DNA of 64,000 nucleotides from Reinekea sp. G2M2-21 (GTDB lineage Bacteria > Pseudomonadota > Gammaproteobacteria > Pseudomonadales > Natronospirillaceae). The position numbers and the translations under genes were made by a program. The stretch covers positions 118,920 through 182,919 of the forward strand of contig NZ_JADPQG010000009.1 in the NCBI RefSeq assembly GCF_015687175.1, given 5' to 3'. Shown piece after piece: positions 16,722 to 25,933 of the stretch. Numbering within the stretch: the first letter of the stretch is position 1; the number at the start of each line of letters is the position of its first letter. The notes beneath the pieces were generated by a model. It saw nothing but the letters and a program-made list of their open reading frames with translations. It was not told where the DNA came from and made no database searches.

Positions 16722-17642
16722 ATGAAACGTCCACTGCATATCTCTCACGCACTTCAACACCGTAACGGTGTGACCCCCAGTTTTTTTGTAGTGCCCACGC
16801 AAGTGGGTGTGACGCGGGTGGACGATTATCTTCTGCAGCGTTTTCATAAATTATCACCGGAAAAACTGCTTGCTAAAATCAGACAAGGTGGTTTTTTTCT
16901 GGACTCAGGTGAGGCGTTGCAACCAGAGTCCATTATAAAAAGTGGGCAACGGGTTTGGTATTACCGCGAAGTACAGGATGAAACACCGGTGCCGTTTGAT
17001 ATGTCAATCCTGCATGAAGATGACAATATCATAGTGGTGGATAAGCCTCATTTTCTGGCGACTGCACCGGTGGGGCGGTCTTTGCATGAAACTGCGTTAA
17101 TCCGGCTGAGGGCAGCCACCAATAACCTAGATATTACCGCAGCACACCGATTGGATCGTGCAACAGCCGGTGTTTTACTATTCACCAAGCGAGCGGAACT
17201 ACGTCGTCCTTATCAACAGCTTTTTGAACAACGCCAAACCAAGAAAACGTACCTGGCGGTTTGTCATACCCGGCAAGATTTGGCGGAACGTTTTACGATA
17301 GATCTGCGACTGAAGTTAAATGATCACAATCCATTTATGTCCGTTATAGAAGGAGAGCCGAACTCACAGACGCAGGTTACTCTATTAGAACAATGGGGGG
17401 CGTATTCTTACTATCGTTTAGAGCCCCTCACGGGAAAACAGCACCAACTGCGCTGCCATATGGCGCATCTCGGCGCGGGGATTGTGAATGATCTTTGGTA
17501 CCCGACTGTGTTCCCTCCGCAGGACGATAACTTTGAAGAGCCCTTGCAACTGTTAGCACACCGGTTGGAATTTGCAGACCCGGTTACCGGAAAAGCGTTC
17601 TCGTTCGAGTCGAAGCAGACGTTGAAGTATGTTAATAAATGA
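16722..17642 (+). CDS. RluA-family pseudouridine synthase
   Basis: 306 residues from ATG 16722; the longer frame from 16626 would overlap the flavoprotein gene. It isomerises uridine to pseudouridine in structured RNA. An S4-like N-terminal region (RVDDYLLQRFHKLSPEKLLA, about 31-50) precedes the catalytic domain, where the motif HRLDRATAGVLLF (about 145-157) carries the catalytic Asp. LLEQWGAYSYYRLEPLTGKQHQLRCHMAHLG is the usual second motif region. Which rRNA or tRNA position it modifies cannot be told. Confidence 0.88.
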   Translation: MKRPLHISHALQHRNGVTPSFFVVPTQVGVTRVDDYLLQRFHKLSPEKLLAKIRQGGFFLDSGEALQPESIIKSGQRVWYYREVQDETPVPFDMSILHEDDNIIVVDKPHFLATAPVGRSLHETALIRLRAATNNLDITAAHRLDRATAGVLLFTKRAELRRPYQQLFEQRQTKKTYLAVCHTRQDLAERFTIDLRLKLNDHNPFMSVIEGEPNSQTQVTLLEQWGAYSYYRLEPLTGKQHQLRCHMAHLGAGIVNDLWYPTVFPPQDDNFEEPLQLLAHRLEFADPVTGKAFSFESKQTLKYVNK

Positions 17643-17782
17643 TGTCGTTCGGTTTTTTTTTGCTTTTTGCGCTTGAATAGGATCACAGAATCAATACACC
17701 AAGGTCGACAGTTATTTCTATCAAGACTACCCTGCAATTCGCGATTTGTTAGTCCAGTCATAGATTTTAGAGAAGGCAAATT

Positions 17783-17812
17783 ATGCTTCATATACGGTGG
17801 TTATTATCATGA
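17783..17812 (+). CDS. Possible nine-residue leader peptide
   Basis: ATG 17783 follows AGAAGGCAAATT and encodes MLHIRWLLS, ending in TGA that overlaps the ATG of the next gene (ATGA, 17809-17812). The good ribosome site belongs to this short frame rather than to the long gene, which suggests translational coupling. Speculative. Confidence 0.3.
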   Translation: MLHIRWLLS

Positions 17813-18750
17813 GTAGTGAGAAACCCTCCATTGCGCTTCGTGCTTTTAAGTGTTCTGTAGCAGTGGTCAGCATGTTAATGGCCGTTAATGCGCAGGCTGC
17901 TTCCTTAGAGTGCACCGACTGGCAGAACAAGCACCCGAATTGGATTTGGTGTGATGACTTCGAAGACAACGCTCAGCTTGAAGAAAGCTATTTTGACTTA
18001 AACCGTGCCGATGGCCGGTTAACCATTTCCGGTATGTCCGCATTCGGCGGCGAACGCGCCTTACGCAGCGAATGGACCACAGATGCATCAGAGTTTGGTG
18101 GTATAAAGCTGAGTTTTGGGCGGACGCCCGTGTCGCCAAAACGATACACAGATACCGACTTTGAAGAAATCTACTGGCGTTTCTACACTATGATTGACAG
18201 TCGCTGGGTGGGGGGCGCCGAAAAAACCAGTCGGATTATCATTTTCTCTGGGGCAAACTGGTCACAAGCCATGATCGGTCACGTGTGGTGGGGAAGTGAA
18301 AATAACCTGACATTTTCGATCGATCCAGCGTCAGGAGTAGGCGCAGATTTATCCAGTTCAGTTCCAATCACAACCCGATATAACGATTTCAGTAATCTTC
18401 GTTGGTTGGGGCTGGACGATGGCACCTCCGCCGTTTTTTCAGAAACTTATCGAGAGCGCTGGGTGTGTGTCGAGAGTCACGTTAAGCTGAACACGCCAGG
18501 CCAAGGCGACGGTGTGTTCGACTTGTGGGTGGATGGCACGTTGGAAGCACAGCGATCACAATTGAACTGGCGTAGCAGTTATACAGGCTATGGGCTTAAC
18601 GCTATATTTCTGGAAAACTACTCAACCGACAGCCCAGCCCAGAATCAGGCTCGGTACTATGATAATTTTGTGGTCAGTACCGAACGAATTGGCTGTGAGG
18701 GAGATGCCCCTGCCGGTCCAGGCAATGTAATTAAGGTGTTTGGCGATTAA
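17809..18750 (+). CDS. Secreted jelly-roll (polysaccharide-lyase-like) protein
   Basis: 313 residues from ATG 17809. Residues about 1-31 form a signal peptide (AVVSMLMAVNAQA then ASLEC). The mature part is beta-rich and shows the pattern of concanavalin-like polysaccharide lyases: EIYWRFYTMIDSRW, the strand pair WVCVESHVKLNTPGQGDGVF with DLWVDG, and ARYYDNFVVSTERIGC near the end. Catalytic residues cannot be assigned with confidence, so it may be a lyase or only a carbohydrate-binding protein. It fits the saccharolytic lifestyle shown by the GH9 and GH16 genes 30 kb away. Confidence 0.6.
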   Translation: MSSEKPSIALRAFKCSVAVVSMLMAVNAQAASLECTDWQNKHPNWIWCDDFEDNAQLEESYFDLNRADGRLTISGMSAFGGERALRSEWTTDASEFGGIKLSFGRTPVSPKRYTDTDFEEIYWRFYTMIDSRWVGGAEKTSRIIIFSGANWSQAMIGHVWWGSENNLTFSIDPASGVGADLSSSVPITTRYNDFSNLRWLGLDDGTSAVFSETYRERWVCVESHVKLNTPGQGDGVFDLWVDGTLEAQRSQLNWRSSYTGYGLNAIFLENYSTDSPAQNQARYYDNFVVSTERIGCEGDAPAGPGNVIKVFGD

Positions 18751-18889
18751 AGTGACATTGATAAGAAATCCGAATTTATACCTGATTATCTTTTGCTTGC
18801 TGAAGCGGTCTACAAAGACACTCAGTTAATAGCCTTAAATCTGGGGTATTGCCTATCTGCAATCTCTCGCTTGAATAGAAAGTCTCACC

Positions 18890-19155
18890 TAGTGTCCTGA
18901 GTCAGAAGTTCGCATGTATTCAGCGTGTCATTCAAGTTCTACAGCTAGGTGTGCCTCGCATTCAATGGTTATTCCATTGACAAGAGACAGAACGAGGCTA
19001 GAGAGCTTGAATGTCGCACACGAAGGGAGCTAATGGAAAACACCATTACGGCGTTGCTCTTCTTGAAAAGATCTCGATTTTCTCCACTAAGTGCGCCTTG
19101 AACCAGTGATGCCCATAAGCTCAGAAACTATACGAACTCCCGACTCAGGACACTA
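18890..19155 (+). mobile_element. MITE-like element, copy 1 (266 bp)
   Basis: Bounded by perfect 14-bp terminal inverted repeats TAGTGTCCTGAGTC / GACTCAGGACACTA, which extend inward imperfectly through AGTTCG / CGAACT. A second copy of identical length lies at 44746-45011 in the same orientation, about 85% identical by eye. There is no coding capacity, and internal hairpins are present (CAATGG-TTATT-CCATTG). The outer TA pairs could be a TA target duplication. Confidence 0.8.
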
Positions 19156-19316
19156 GGGCAACTCTGTTTAATTCAGCTAACCCATTAGGGTTCATATTAA
19201 TCAATTCTTTTTCAGTATATACAGCATTCTAAAAGAGCAGCAGACAGAATCTTTATGTCAAAGGGTCCTGAGCAGCTGTTCGTCGGTTTGGAGAAGTTTG
19301 CACTAATAGATCGGTA

Positions 19317-19517
19317 TTGAATCGGGAAAAGAGACCTCCTTTCATAGTCACCTCACATGAATGCCTTGAAGCCAAAGGAACGAGGTTAGCGAGTAGTTTG
19401 ACTTTGGCTGTTTGTCAATTTCAAACAGATACACAAACAATATTGGCTCATTTTTTAGAAGACCATCACAATAAATGTAAGAAGAAGGAAGTGGTTCATT
19501 TTGAGGATCTATATTAA
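19317..19517 (+). CDS. Doubtful small ORF upstream of the MACPF gene
   Basis: 66 codons from TTG 19317 (NREKRPPFIVTSHECLEAKG), ending KKKEVVHFEDLY 42 bases before the MACPF start. No clear ribosome site and no ATG. It could be a gene remnant or a small partner protein; the neighbouring DNA (19156-19559) holds nothing else I can support. Confidence 0.25.
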   Translation: MNREKRPPFIVTSHECLEAKGTRLASSLTLAVCQFQTDTQTILAHFLEDHHNKCKKKEVVHFEDLY

Positions 19518-19559
19518 GCCTCCCAGCTCTATTGAGCAGTTACTAGAAGGAAGGCATTC

Positions 19560-21326
19560 ATGACAGCGAATCGTTCGAATCAGATCTTACTCGATGATGC
19601 TATGGAGTCGTTGAAAAAAGAATTTGGACCTTTGTTAGGACGCGCGTACGACTTAGCACATGGCGAAAGCTGTGACGTAAGTCACGTTCAAATCGATCGC
19701 AAATCTATTTTTGAAAATCTTGAGCACTGTTGGTCTGTTCAATCTAATAACACTTTGAATTGCATCACATCCTCTGGTAGTACCTTCGAATCTTTTGCCA
19801 GTAACTTTAAAACAAAGAATCAAATTAGTTATGACGGTGTGTTCTTCCAAGGGTCGATTAAAACAAACTACAGTAAGGAAACTACCGAGAGCACGACAAG
19901 TTACTTTGCTTACATGAATGCTTACTGGGAAAAAGCACTTGTCTCGCTGGAGTCTGGATTCCGTGACTATCTGACTGATGAGTTTAATAAGGATATTGAA
20001 GCGCTTGATCCAACAAAGCTTTTGGACAAGTACGGTGCTTATCTTCTTACCAGCTTTACGGTTGGTGGGAAAACTGAATTTTTTATCAGCACAGAACAGG
20101 CTAACTTCGACAGTATGTCAGAGTTTAATATCGACATTCATGCTGCGTATAAAGGCTTTAGCGGTCACTCATCGACAACCAACAGTAATGCAATCAAGAA
20201 AATAAACCAATCAAGCGATGTGAAATGTGTTACCCATGGTGGTGACTCAAGTTTACAGCCGACGGAGCTTGCTATTGAAAGCCCGGAGAAGCTTAATAGT
20301 TGGATTGAAAGTTTAGACAAGAATCCCTCTATGGTTCAAATTGCTCCGGGTGGTTTAATGCCAATTTGGGATTTTGCAGCGACATCTCAACGAAAACTTG
20401 AGATAAAGAATGCATTTCTTAAACAACAATATCAATCTATCGGAATACAGGGGCAGTTTCTCAAAGAAGTGTATTTTATTTCACATACAGCAGCAGGAAC
20501 CAGTCATCGTGAAGATGTTGAGTTTATATTGACAAATGGATCTGATCCATCCTGGGGAGAAGGTATCCCTTATGATAAGCAAATGATTAATCGAATAGGG
20601 GAAGACTCACCGTTCGCTACCAATAACTCATACATCATTCGAGTGGTAAGTCAGGGGCAACAGAACGCCTTTGGTTACGGGAGTATGTCTGCAGAGTTGA
20701 GCCTTAAAAATAATTCTCCAGATACTTGGCAGCCCGATACAATGGTTGCGCTTGGATTGGATATAGACGGGAACTGGTCGTGCCTAGGATACATGATAGA
20801 TAATCCTACTGTCCTTCGTAAGCCCAAAAATGGCGCGGGTAACAGTGTTAATATCTCGGAAACGTTAAGATCTGCGCAAATTGATCCTCAAGGCTCGGAA
20901 GCGATTTCAGGTATTCACATAACTGTCGGTACGGAAAGTAATGAAACGGCAGGTACTGATAGCAGAATCTATCTTGAATTGAGTTGTTTAATTGACGGCA
21001 AAGTTGAGTCTGCTTACATTTTTCTTGATCACCCAAATAATGATGATTTTCGACGAAACAGAGTGGACGCTTTCTATATCCCAGCGGAAGATATGAAAGT
21101 AAGTTCGAACCCAAAATCGGAAAGTATCAACTTCGACTTCAAGATAGAGCAGATCCAGAAATGTCAACTCTATGCTAGCAGCAGTGGAAATGTTTGGAAA
21201 TGCGCATCTATTCTCATGACTGCAATTCAAGACAACGGATTAGCATATCCTCTGTATGTGAACTTTGCGGTTGATACATGGGTGGGGTTGGACAGAGGTT
21301 ACGCCTTCGAGCCAAAAAATCGTTAA
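19560..21326 (+). CDS. MACPF-domain (membrane attack complex/perforin) protein
   Basis: 588 residues from ATG 19560, with a strong AGAAGGAAGG site upstream. The MACPF core spans about 60-310: the signature LDKYGAYLLTSFTVGGKTEF (about 154-173) matches the Y-G-[TA]-x5-9-GG motif of perforin-like proteins. Flanking Ser/Thr-rich stretches (KTNYSKETTESTTSYFAYM; KGFSGHSSTTNSNAIKKINQ) would correspond to the membrane-inserting hairpins. Residues about 315-588 form a beta-rich C-terminal region of unknown family, perhaps for target binding. No signal peptide is evident. Bacterial MACPF proteins are known from Photorhabdus, chlamydiae and Bacteroidetes (antibacterial toxins). Flanked by a MITE and an IS, consistent with transfer. 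Confidence 0.75.
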   Translation: MTANRSNQILLDDAMESLKKEFGPLLGRAYDLAHGESCDVSHVQIDRKSIFENLEHCWSVQSNNTLNCITSSGSTFESFASNFKTKNQISYDGVFFQGSIKTNYSKETTESTTSYFAYMNAYWEKALVSLESGFRDYLTDEFNKDIEALDPTKLLDKYGAYLLTSFTVGGKTEFFISTEQANFDSMSEFNIDIHAAYKGFSGHSSTTNSNAIKKINQSSDVKCVTHGGDSSLQPTELAIESPEKLNSWIESLDKNPSMVQIAPGGLMPIWDFAATSQRKLEIKNAFLKQQYQSIGIQGQFLKEVYFISHTAAGTSHREDVEFILTNGSDPSWGEGIPYDKQMINRIGEDSPFATNNSYIIRVVSQGQQNAFGYGSMSAELSLKNNSPDTWQPDTMVALGLDIDGNWSCLGYMIDNPTVLRKPKNGAGNSVNISETLRSAQIDPQGSEAISGIHITVGTESNETAGTDSRIYLELSCLIDGKVESAYIFLDHPNNDDFRRNRVDAFYIPAEDMKVSSNPKSESINFDFKIEQIQKCQLYASSSGNVWKCASILMTAIQDNGLAYPLYVNFAVDTWVGLDRGYAFEPKNR

Positions 21327-21560
21327 GCTACAAGTGGATTAAATCAGGGTGTTAGTGAATTGGTTTCATTTCCTAAGTGCTTAGGTTTTATTGTGAGACG
21401 ATGTGACAATATCAGAGATCAGGGAACTGAATTTCTTCCACCATTGTAGTGCGAATTTTTTGTGTAGAAGGTAATTAAGTCTGCAATTAGCTTTCTGGTG
21501 GGGGCAAATCTAAAAGATCTGGTAATCCCCCCATTTTTAAACTGAGTTAAAAGTAGAGGA

Positions 21561-22361
21561 TTAGGCAGCACGCTCCAATTTCATTTTTGGAGTTATGCCG
21601 CCGAGCGCCATATTAGGCCGCTCATTGTTGTACGTCCATAACCATCGTGTGGCATGGTCTTGAACCTGCGCAATGCTCTCGAACAGATATTGCCCCAGCC
21701 AGTCATAACGTACGGTTCGATTGTAGCGCTCGATATAGGCATTTTGCTGTGGTTTACCCGGCTGGATAAAGCTCAGGTGGATACCTCGCTTTTCTGCCCA
21801 AATAGCCAAGGTGCCACTGATGTATTCCGGACCATTATCGCAACGCCACACTCGTGGCTTACCTCGCCATTCAATCACTTGGTCCAGTGCCCTTGTAACC
21901 CGTTCAGCTGGCAAAGACAAATCCACTTCAATGGTCAGCCCCTTGCGATTAAAATCATCCAGCACATTGAACAGGCGATAAGTACGGCCGTCTTCGAGCT
22001 GATCATGCATAAAGTCCATTGACCAGCACTGATTGATGGCCTCGGGCACAGCTAGGGCCTCTGGCTTCTCTCGAACGATCCGTTTCTTCGGTTTGATGCG
22101 CAGGTTAAGCTCCAACTCCCTGTAGATCCGATACACACGCTTGTGGTTCCAGCCATAGCCTTTCACATTGCGCAGGAACAGAAAGCACAGACCAAAGCCC
22201 CAGTTCTTCTGGTTATGGGTCAACCTAATGAGCCAGTCAGCGATCTCGGCGTTTTCAGTCGATAACTTGGCTTGATAACGGAAACAGGTTTCACTGATGC
22301 CCAGAGCCCTGCACGCCTCTCGAATCGTCAAGCCATGTTGCTGAATTGCTGCACGCGCCAT
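21561..22361 (-). CDS. IS3-family transposase OrfB (integrase catalytic domain)
   Basis: 266 residues as an independent frame, normally made as an OrfAB fusion by -1 frameshift. An HTH_21-like region ([20 protein letters not shown]) precedes the DDE domain: first Asp in [11 protein letters not shown], second in [11 protein letters not shown], Glu in [20 protein letters not shown]. All three catalytic acids are present, so the element may be active. Confidence 0.9.
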   Translation of the reverse strand: MARAAIQQHGLTIREACRALGISETCFRYQAKLSTENAEIADWLIRLTHNQKNWGFGLCFLFLRNVKGYGWNHKRVYRIYRELELNLRIKPKKRIVREKPEALAVPEAINQCWSMDFMHDQLEDGRTYRLFNVLDDFNRKGLTIEVDLSLPAERVTRALDQVIEWRGKPRVWRCDNGPEYISGTLAIWAEKRGIHLSFIQPGKPQQNAYIERYNRTVRYDWLGQYLFESIAQVQDHATRWLWTYNNERPNMALGGITPKMKLERAA

Positions 22362-22381
22362 CTCTCGGCGATGAGATGGCT

Positions 22382-22648
22382 TTATAACTTTCCCTCAAGC
22401 GCTTCCTTGCGGATCTCAGACATGAGGCGTTCTTCGGCATACATCTTTTTCAAGCGACGGTTTTCGTCTTCAAGTTCTTTGAGGCGAGCCATCAGCGATG
22501 CGTCCATACCGCCATACTTGGCGCGCCACTTATAGAATGTGGCATTACTCATGCCGTGCTCCCGACACAGCTCTGGTACTGGCGTGCCCGCTTCAGCTTG
22601 TTTCAGAATGGCCAGGATCTGGCTGTCGGTAAAACGTGATTTTTTCAT
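22382..22648 (-). CDS. IS3-family transposase OrfA (DNA-binding)
   Basis: 88 residues: an N-terminal HTH ([40 protein letters not shown]) and a leucine-zipper-like C-terminus ([19 protein letters not shown]). It ends just upstream of OrfB in another frame. Confidence 0.92.
   Translation of the reverse strand: MKKSRFTDSQILAILKQAEAGTPVPELCREHGMSNATFYKWRAKYGGMDASLMARLKELEDENRRLKKMYAEERLMSEIRKEALEGKL
22388..22394 (-). promoter_or_regulatory. Probable -1 programmed frameshift site of the IS
   Basis: The minus-strand heptamer GGGAAAG lies at the end of orfA. A -1 slip there bypasses the TAA and reads on through [18 protein letters not shown] into OrfB, giving the fused transposase usual in IS3 elements. 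Confidence 0.55.
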
Positions 22649-22852
22649 AGCAGAATCTCCTGCGTATAGGTTACGAGAAAACTCTACTTTTGACCCCTGT
22701 TAATTTCCGGGGGGATTACCAAGGCCTCTCTTAATCATATTCAGATTCCTCATAACATACGAAGAAAGTATCGAGCCGGCCCCACTGTAAAGAAGATGAT
22801 ACTTCGTTGAGTACCAAAAGTACGGCATTTTGGGTCATGCTTTTGCATTTTG

Positions 22853-23758
22853 TTAGGTATGGCCTACCACTCTATGCTTTTGAATCATTCGCTCAAGTTG
22901 GACAATTGCTTTCACGACTTCTTGCGGACAAGCGAGTTGAACCATATGGTCAGTATCATCCAGAATTTTGGTTACAGAGTTGGACGAAAGGTTGGACAAC
23001 TTCGAACTAGATATACACCAAGCAAGATTGTGAGCGTCAACTGGATAATCAGGAGGCACCTGTTCAGGTGAAATCGTCCGACTAGCAACCAAGTTAACAA
23101 CTGGAACTTTAAGGTTTGTTACGGCAGCAACCTCGATATCACCCATCTCATACGCACTTGCCTCGCTACTGGTCGTTGCTGCAAATTTAGCACTGTTCGA
23201 GATTGCCAATATAGAAGCCCAGATTTCCGCGGGGAGTGGCCAAGGGCATACAGGTGGGGACACCAAATTCCACAATCGATTGATTGTACGAAAGATACCA
23301 AACCTTTCAGCTAGATTAATCAATTTGCTGCTATTTGATGCCAAATTCGAAATATTTTGCCGTTCCCATACATCGAACGATTCGTGCCATCCATCGACAA
23401 AAACGATTCCACAAAACCGCTCAGGCGCCATGTTCACTGCGAGTCTGCTCACCGACGCTCCGAAAGAGTGCGCGACCAATATAGCCGGTTTGCCAATCTT
23501 TAATTCATCAAGAACCTGGATTAATTCCTCAGCAAGCACCGCTGCTGACCGACTACCTGAAGCAGGTTCGCTCAGCCCAAGACCTGCTCTATCATAAGCA
23601 ATGCATTGAAATCGATTGCCAATGGCTGCTGTTACCAACGACCAGTGCGCACTCCACTCGCCGGCACCTGCTTCGAAGACAACCGGGTTACCCGCACCCG
23701 TGACGACTACTCGTGTGCGCCTCGAGCCCACGCTAATGTATTCTTCTAAACTAATCAC
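22853..23758 (-). CDS. Alpha/beta-hydrolase
   Basis: 301 residues, ordinary for the family, cytoplasmic. Nucleophile elbow AHSFGASVSRLAV (Ser about 97), oxyanion region VVFEAGAGEWSAHW, GLSEPASGSRS after strand 4, and candidate catalytic His in ILDDTDHMVQLACPQEVVKA. General hydrolase (esterase, lactonase or similar); the substrate is not predictable. It lies between the IS element and a decayed region, so it may be accessory. Confidence 0.8.
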   Translation of the reverse strand: MISLEEYISVGSRRTRVVVTGAGNPVVFEAGAGEWSAHWSLVTAAIGNRFQCIAYDRAGLGLSEPASGSRSAAVLAEELIQVLDELKIGKPAILVAHSFGASVSRLAVNMAPERFCGIVFVDGWHESFDVWERQNISNLASNSSKLINLAERFGIFRTINRLWNLVSPPVCPWPLPAEIWASILAISNSAKFAATTSSEASAYEMGDIEVAAVTNLKVPVVNLVASRTISPEQVPPDYPVDAHNLAWCISSSKLSNLSSNSVTKILDDTDHMVQLACPQEVVKAIVQLERMIQKHRVVGHT

Positions 23759-24256
23759 GACTATCCTTATGATGCCTAACTGAGATAATTTGCCCTAACC
23801 GCGAAAGCCTGGCTCATATGTCACAGTTTCCGAACGTTATCAACATGGCCTAATATTGATGAAGGCAAATAGTTCTAAAATTATCGCTATTTTTAGTTCT
23901 TCTGAAAAGCCAAGCATTAGGATGGATTTATTTGCTTCTCTGAGATTTATTTCTTTGATCAATCACTTAATTAGCCAAAGAGATCATGGATATTAAGAAT
24001 CCATAAAACTTCAATACTGCCCTAAAGAAAACCCCTGTCGCTCCTCTTTATCACTACTCAAATAATTATCAAGCCTAATGTCACTAGATTAAGGAGTAAA
24101 CTTATCGCCACTTCAAATAACATTCGAAAAACCCTTGTTCTGATGAACTCGATTGACGTATAAAGCATCGGGCAAATCTACAGATGGTCTGACCTGAAGC
24201 CGATATTTTAATGCCTTCGTGTATCTAGACCAGCATGATCCAATGGCGTATACACT
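23759..24256. other. Gene-free stretch
   Basis: About 500 AT-rich bases without a supported frame, repeat or hairpin. Probably decayed accessory DNA next to the restriction remnant. Confidence 0.5.
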
Positions 24257-25395
24257 TCACTCCAGATCTATCTTGTCAATAGATCTGATTGTGCGCTTAG
24301 TTTCATGGAGTGCGGCGATAATTTTTAGGTAGTGGATAATGTCGCTATAATTTAAGATGCAACCGGCTCGGTCTTTTAACCACTTTTGCGCCGGCTGATA
24401 GCCACCAATATAATACTCCCATACCTTTATTGGAATGCCCTCAAAATACTGCTCGTTATTTATCCAAACTCGGCCTAACTGCTTTTCTTTATCATAAATA
24501 TCCCAATCCTTAGCATTAATTTTTCTCGTAATTAGATTGCTACCCACATTAGGATATGACGAAATACAGTTTTCCATTATTCCATCACCCATCAAGTGCA
24601 GCTGGCGTAACTGAGTCCCAAATTTCACCAATTTGAAGAAGACTTCCTTTTATGAGGGTAAGGGACCTTAGGAAAATCTATTCTAAGAAAATTAATATAC
24701 TTTGAACGGTAACTTGGAGAGTGTAAAACTGCGTATATGTAATCAAGTATATCAATAGGCGAAAAAGTATCTTTTGACGGCTCTTTTTCTTCAGTGAATA
24801 CTAAACCTAACTCATCAGCGATTCTCATTACGATCTGTGGATTTAGATTTGGTCTCCGATCATAAACACAATCTGTACCTTGTTTCCCCTTAGATTCATT
24901 GTAGAGATACAGAGGGAAGATGTTTGCATTGTCTAGAGTAGACAAAATGCACTTATCGACAATAGTATTTGTTATGTATGGTAGGACAAAATCGTTACTT
25001 CTAGACCGTCTTACTAAACATATTGCATAGTTTTCGAACATAAGGTTTTGCATGAAATTAAATCTCGCTCTAGCGAGAATTTCCTTGTCATAGTTAATAA
25101 ACCTCTTATCAAAGACTCTGTAATCGATACATTGTATTTTACCTTCACCAAATTTTTGGGCGAGCACATTTTCACTGCAATCAATAAATTCAGAGTCATT
25201 CCCGCTCGTTATTCACATACTCTGTTCAATAAATAAATCGTTTACCGAAAATCCTCGGTTATATTTGACTTCCAGTTCAAAATCCGTCTTAACCATATAA
25301 TACATGGGTGCGATATTTGGTAACTTTGAAAAATCAACTTCATCAAGAGAGTGATCAAAAGTGAAGATGAATTGGCGGCTTGCATAGAATGCCAA
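24257..25395 (-). pseudogene. C-terminal remnant of a type ISP restriction-modification enzyme, frameshifted twice
   Basis: Three minus-strand frames join into one protein end. Frame 1 (25395-25213) ends FSVNDLFIEQSM. The next continues ITSGNDSEFIDCSENV then QCIDYRVFDKRFINYDKEIL (to 24625). The third continues VKFGTQLRQLHLMGDG and VWEYYIGGYQPAQKWLKDRA (to 24257). These are the conserved C-terminal specificity-domain motifs of single-chain type ISP enzymes (LLaBIII-like), including PIDILDYIYAVLHSPSYR. The slips lie near 25210 and near 24640 (an AAAAGG run). The helicase, nuclease and methylase parts are absent, so it is non-functional. Confidence 0.75.
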
Positions 25396-25799
25396 AGTCT
25401 TTCCAAGCTTCTATTTGTGAGAGAGAAATTTGAAGCCTATGCGCAATCATTGAAAATCGCCAGCGAGCATATTCAAGAATCTAAAATTGAAGGGTATGCC
25501 TTAGTTGAAGTCGAAGCGAACATAGGTGTTGTCCAGATAACGTTATTTCCATCAGATCAAGTTGCAGATGCTGAGCTTTTGTTTATTGACTGTGAAAAAA
25601 GGGCTGTCGGAAGCAAAGGTATTTTAATTGCGTTAGTGTCTTCTAGCGCGATTGGGGGTATCAAGGAGGCATATCCTAACTTTTTGCGGATTCAAGCATA
25701 TTCACATTACACCTTGAACTGATAAACCGTATTCCTTCTGAAAAACTGCGCGAAAGAATGGCTAGGTTTCTGGCTCAGATTGCCGGCTATAAACCCTAG
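25380..25799 (+). pseudogene. C-terminal remnant of a RelA/SpoT-like domain protein, frameshifted
   Basis: The frame (open from 25351) gives LVEVEANIGVVQITLFPSDQ and GIKEAYPNF, then must shift at a T-run near 25684 to read FADSSIFTLHLELINRIPSE and end at TAG 25799. This AYPN-(Y/F)-FAD pattern is what I associate with the C-terminal part of bacterial RelA/SpoT-domain proteins of the (p)ppGpp synthetase type. The synthetase domain is missing. Its left boundary coincides with the restriction remnant. The family assignment is moderate. Confidence 0.45.
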
Positions 25800-25828
25800 C
25801 CAATTTGTTTAGTTTTATTTCTCACTTT

Positions 25829-25928
25829 GTTCAAACTTCATTCGCATTGTTCAATGTCCGTTTGCATAGTTCAAGCTTCATTCGCACTGGCCAATGTATG
25901 TTCGTATCGTGCAAGCTTTGACTGCAAT
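25829..25928. repeat. Degenerate 20-bp tandem repeat, five copies
   Basis: Five consecutive 20-base units with the pattern GTTCAAnnTnCnTTCGCAnT, diverging toward the right. Located just beyond the 3' end of parE, which reads toward it. Confidence 0.65.
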
Positions 25929-25933
25929 CGACA

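Larger units (their letters stand above)
21520..22721 (-). mobile_element. Complete IS3-family insertion sequence (IS407-like group)
   Basis: 1202 bp. The ends TGGTAATCCCCCC and GGGGGGATTACCA are inverted repeats and carry the TG...CA termini usual for IS3. Similarity continues inward (AAAAGTAGAG at both ends). It encodes orfA and orfB with a slippery site between them. No short direct repeat was seen in the flanks (GATC on the left, AGGC on the right), so the element may have been shuffled since insertion. Confidence 0.88.

Noticed and set aside
25014..25199. 61-codon minus-strand frame
   Set aside because: Out-of-frame shadow of the restriction remnant.
25829..25928. Possible CRISPR-like array
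   Set aside because: Units are contiguous 20-mers without spacers and no cas genes are nearby.
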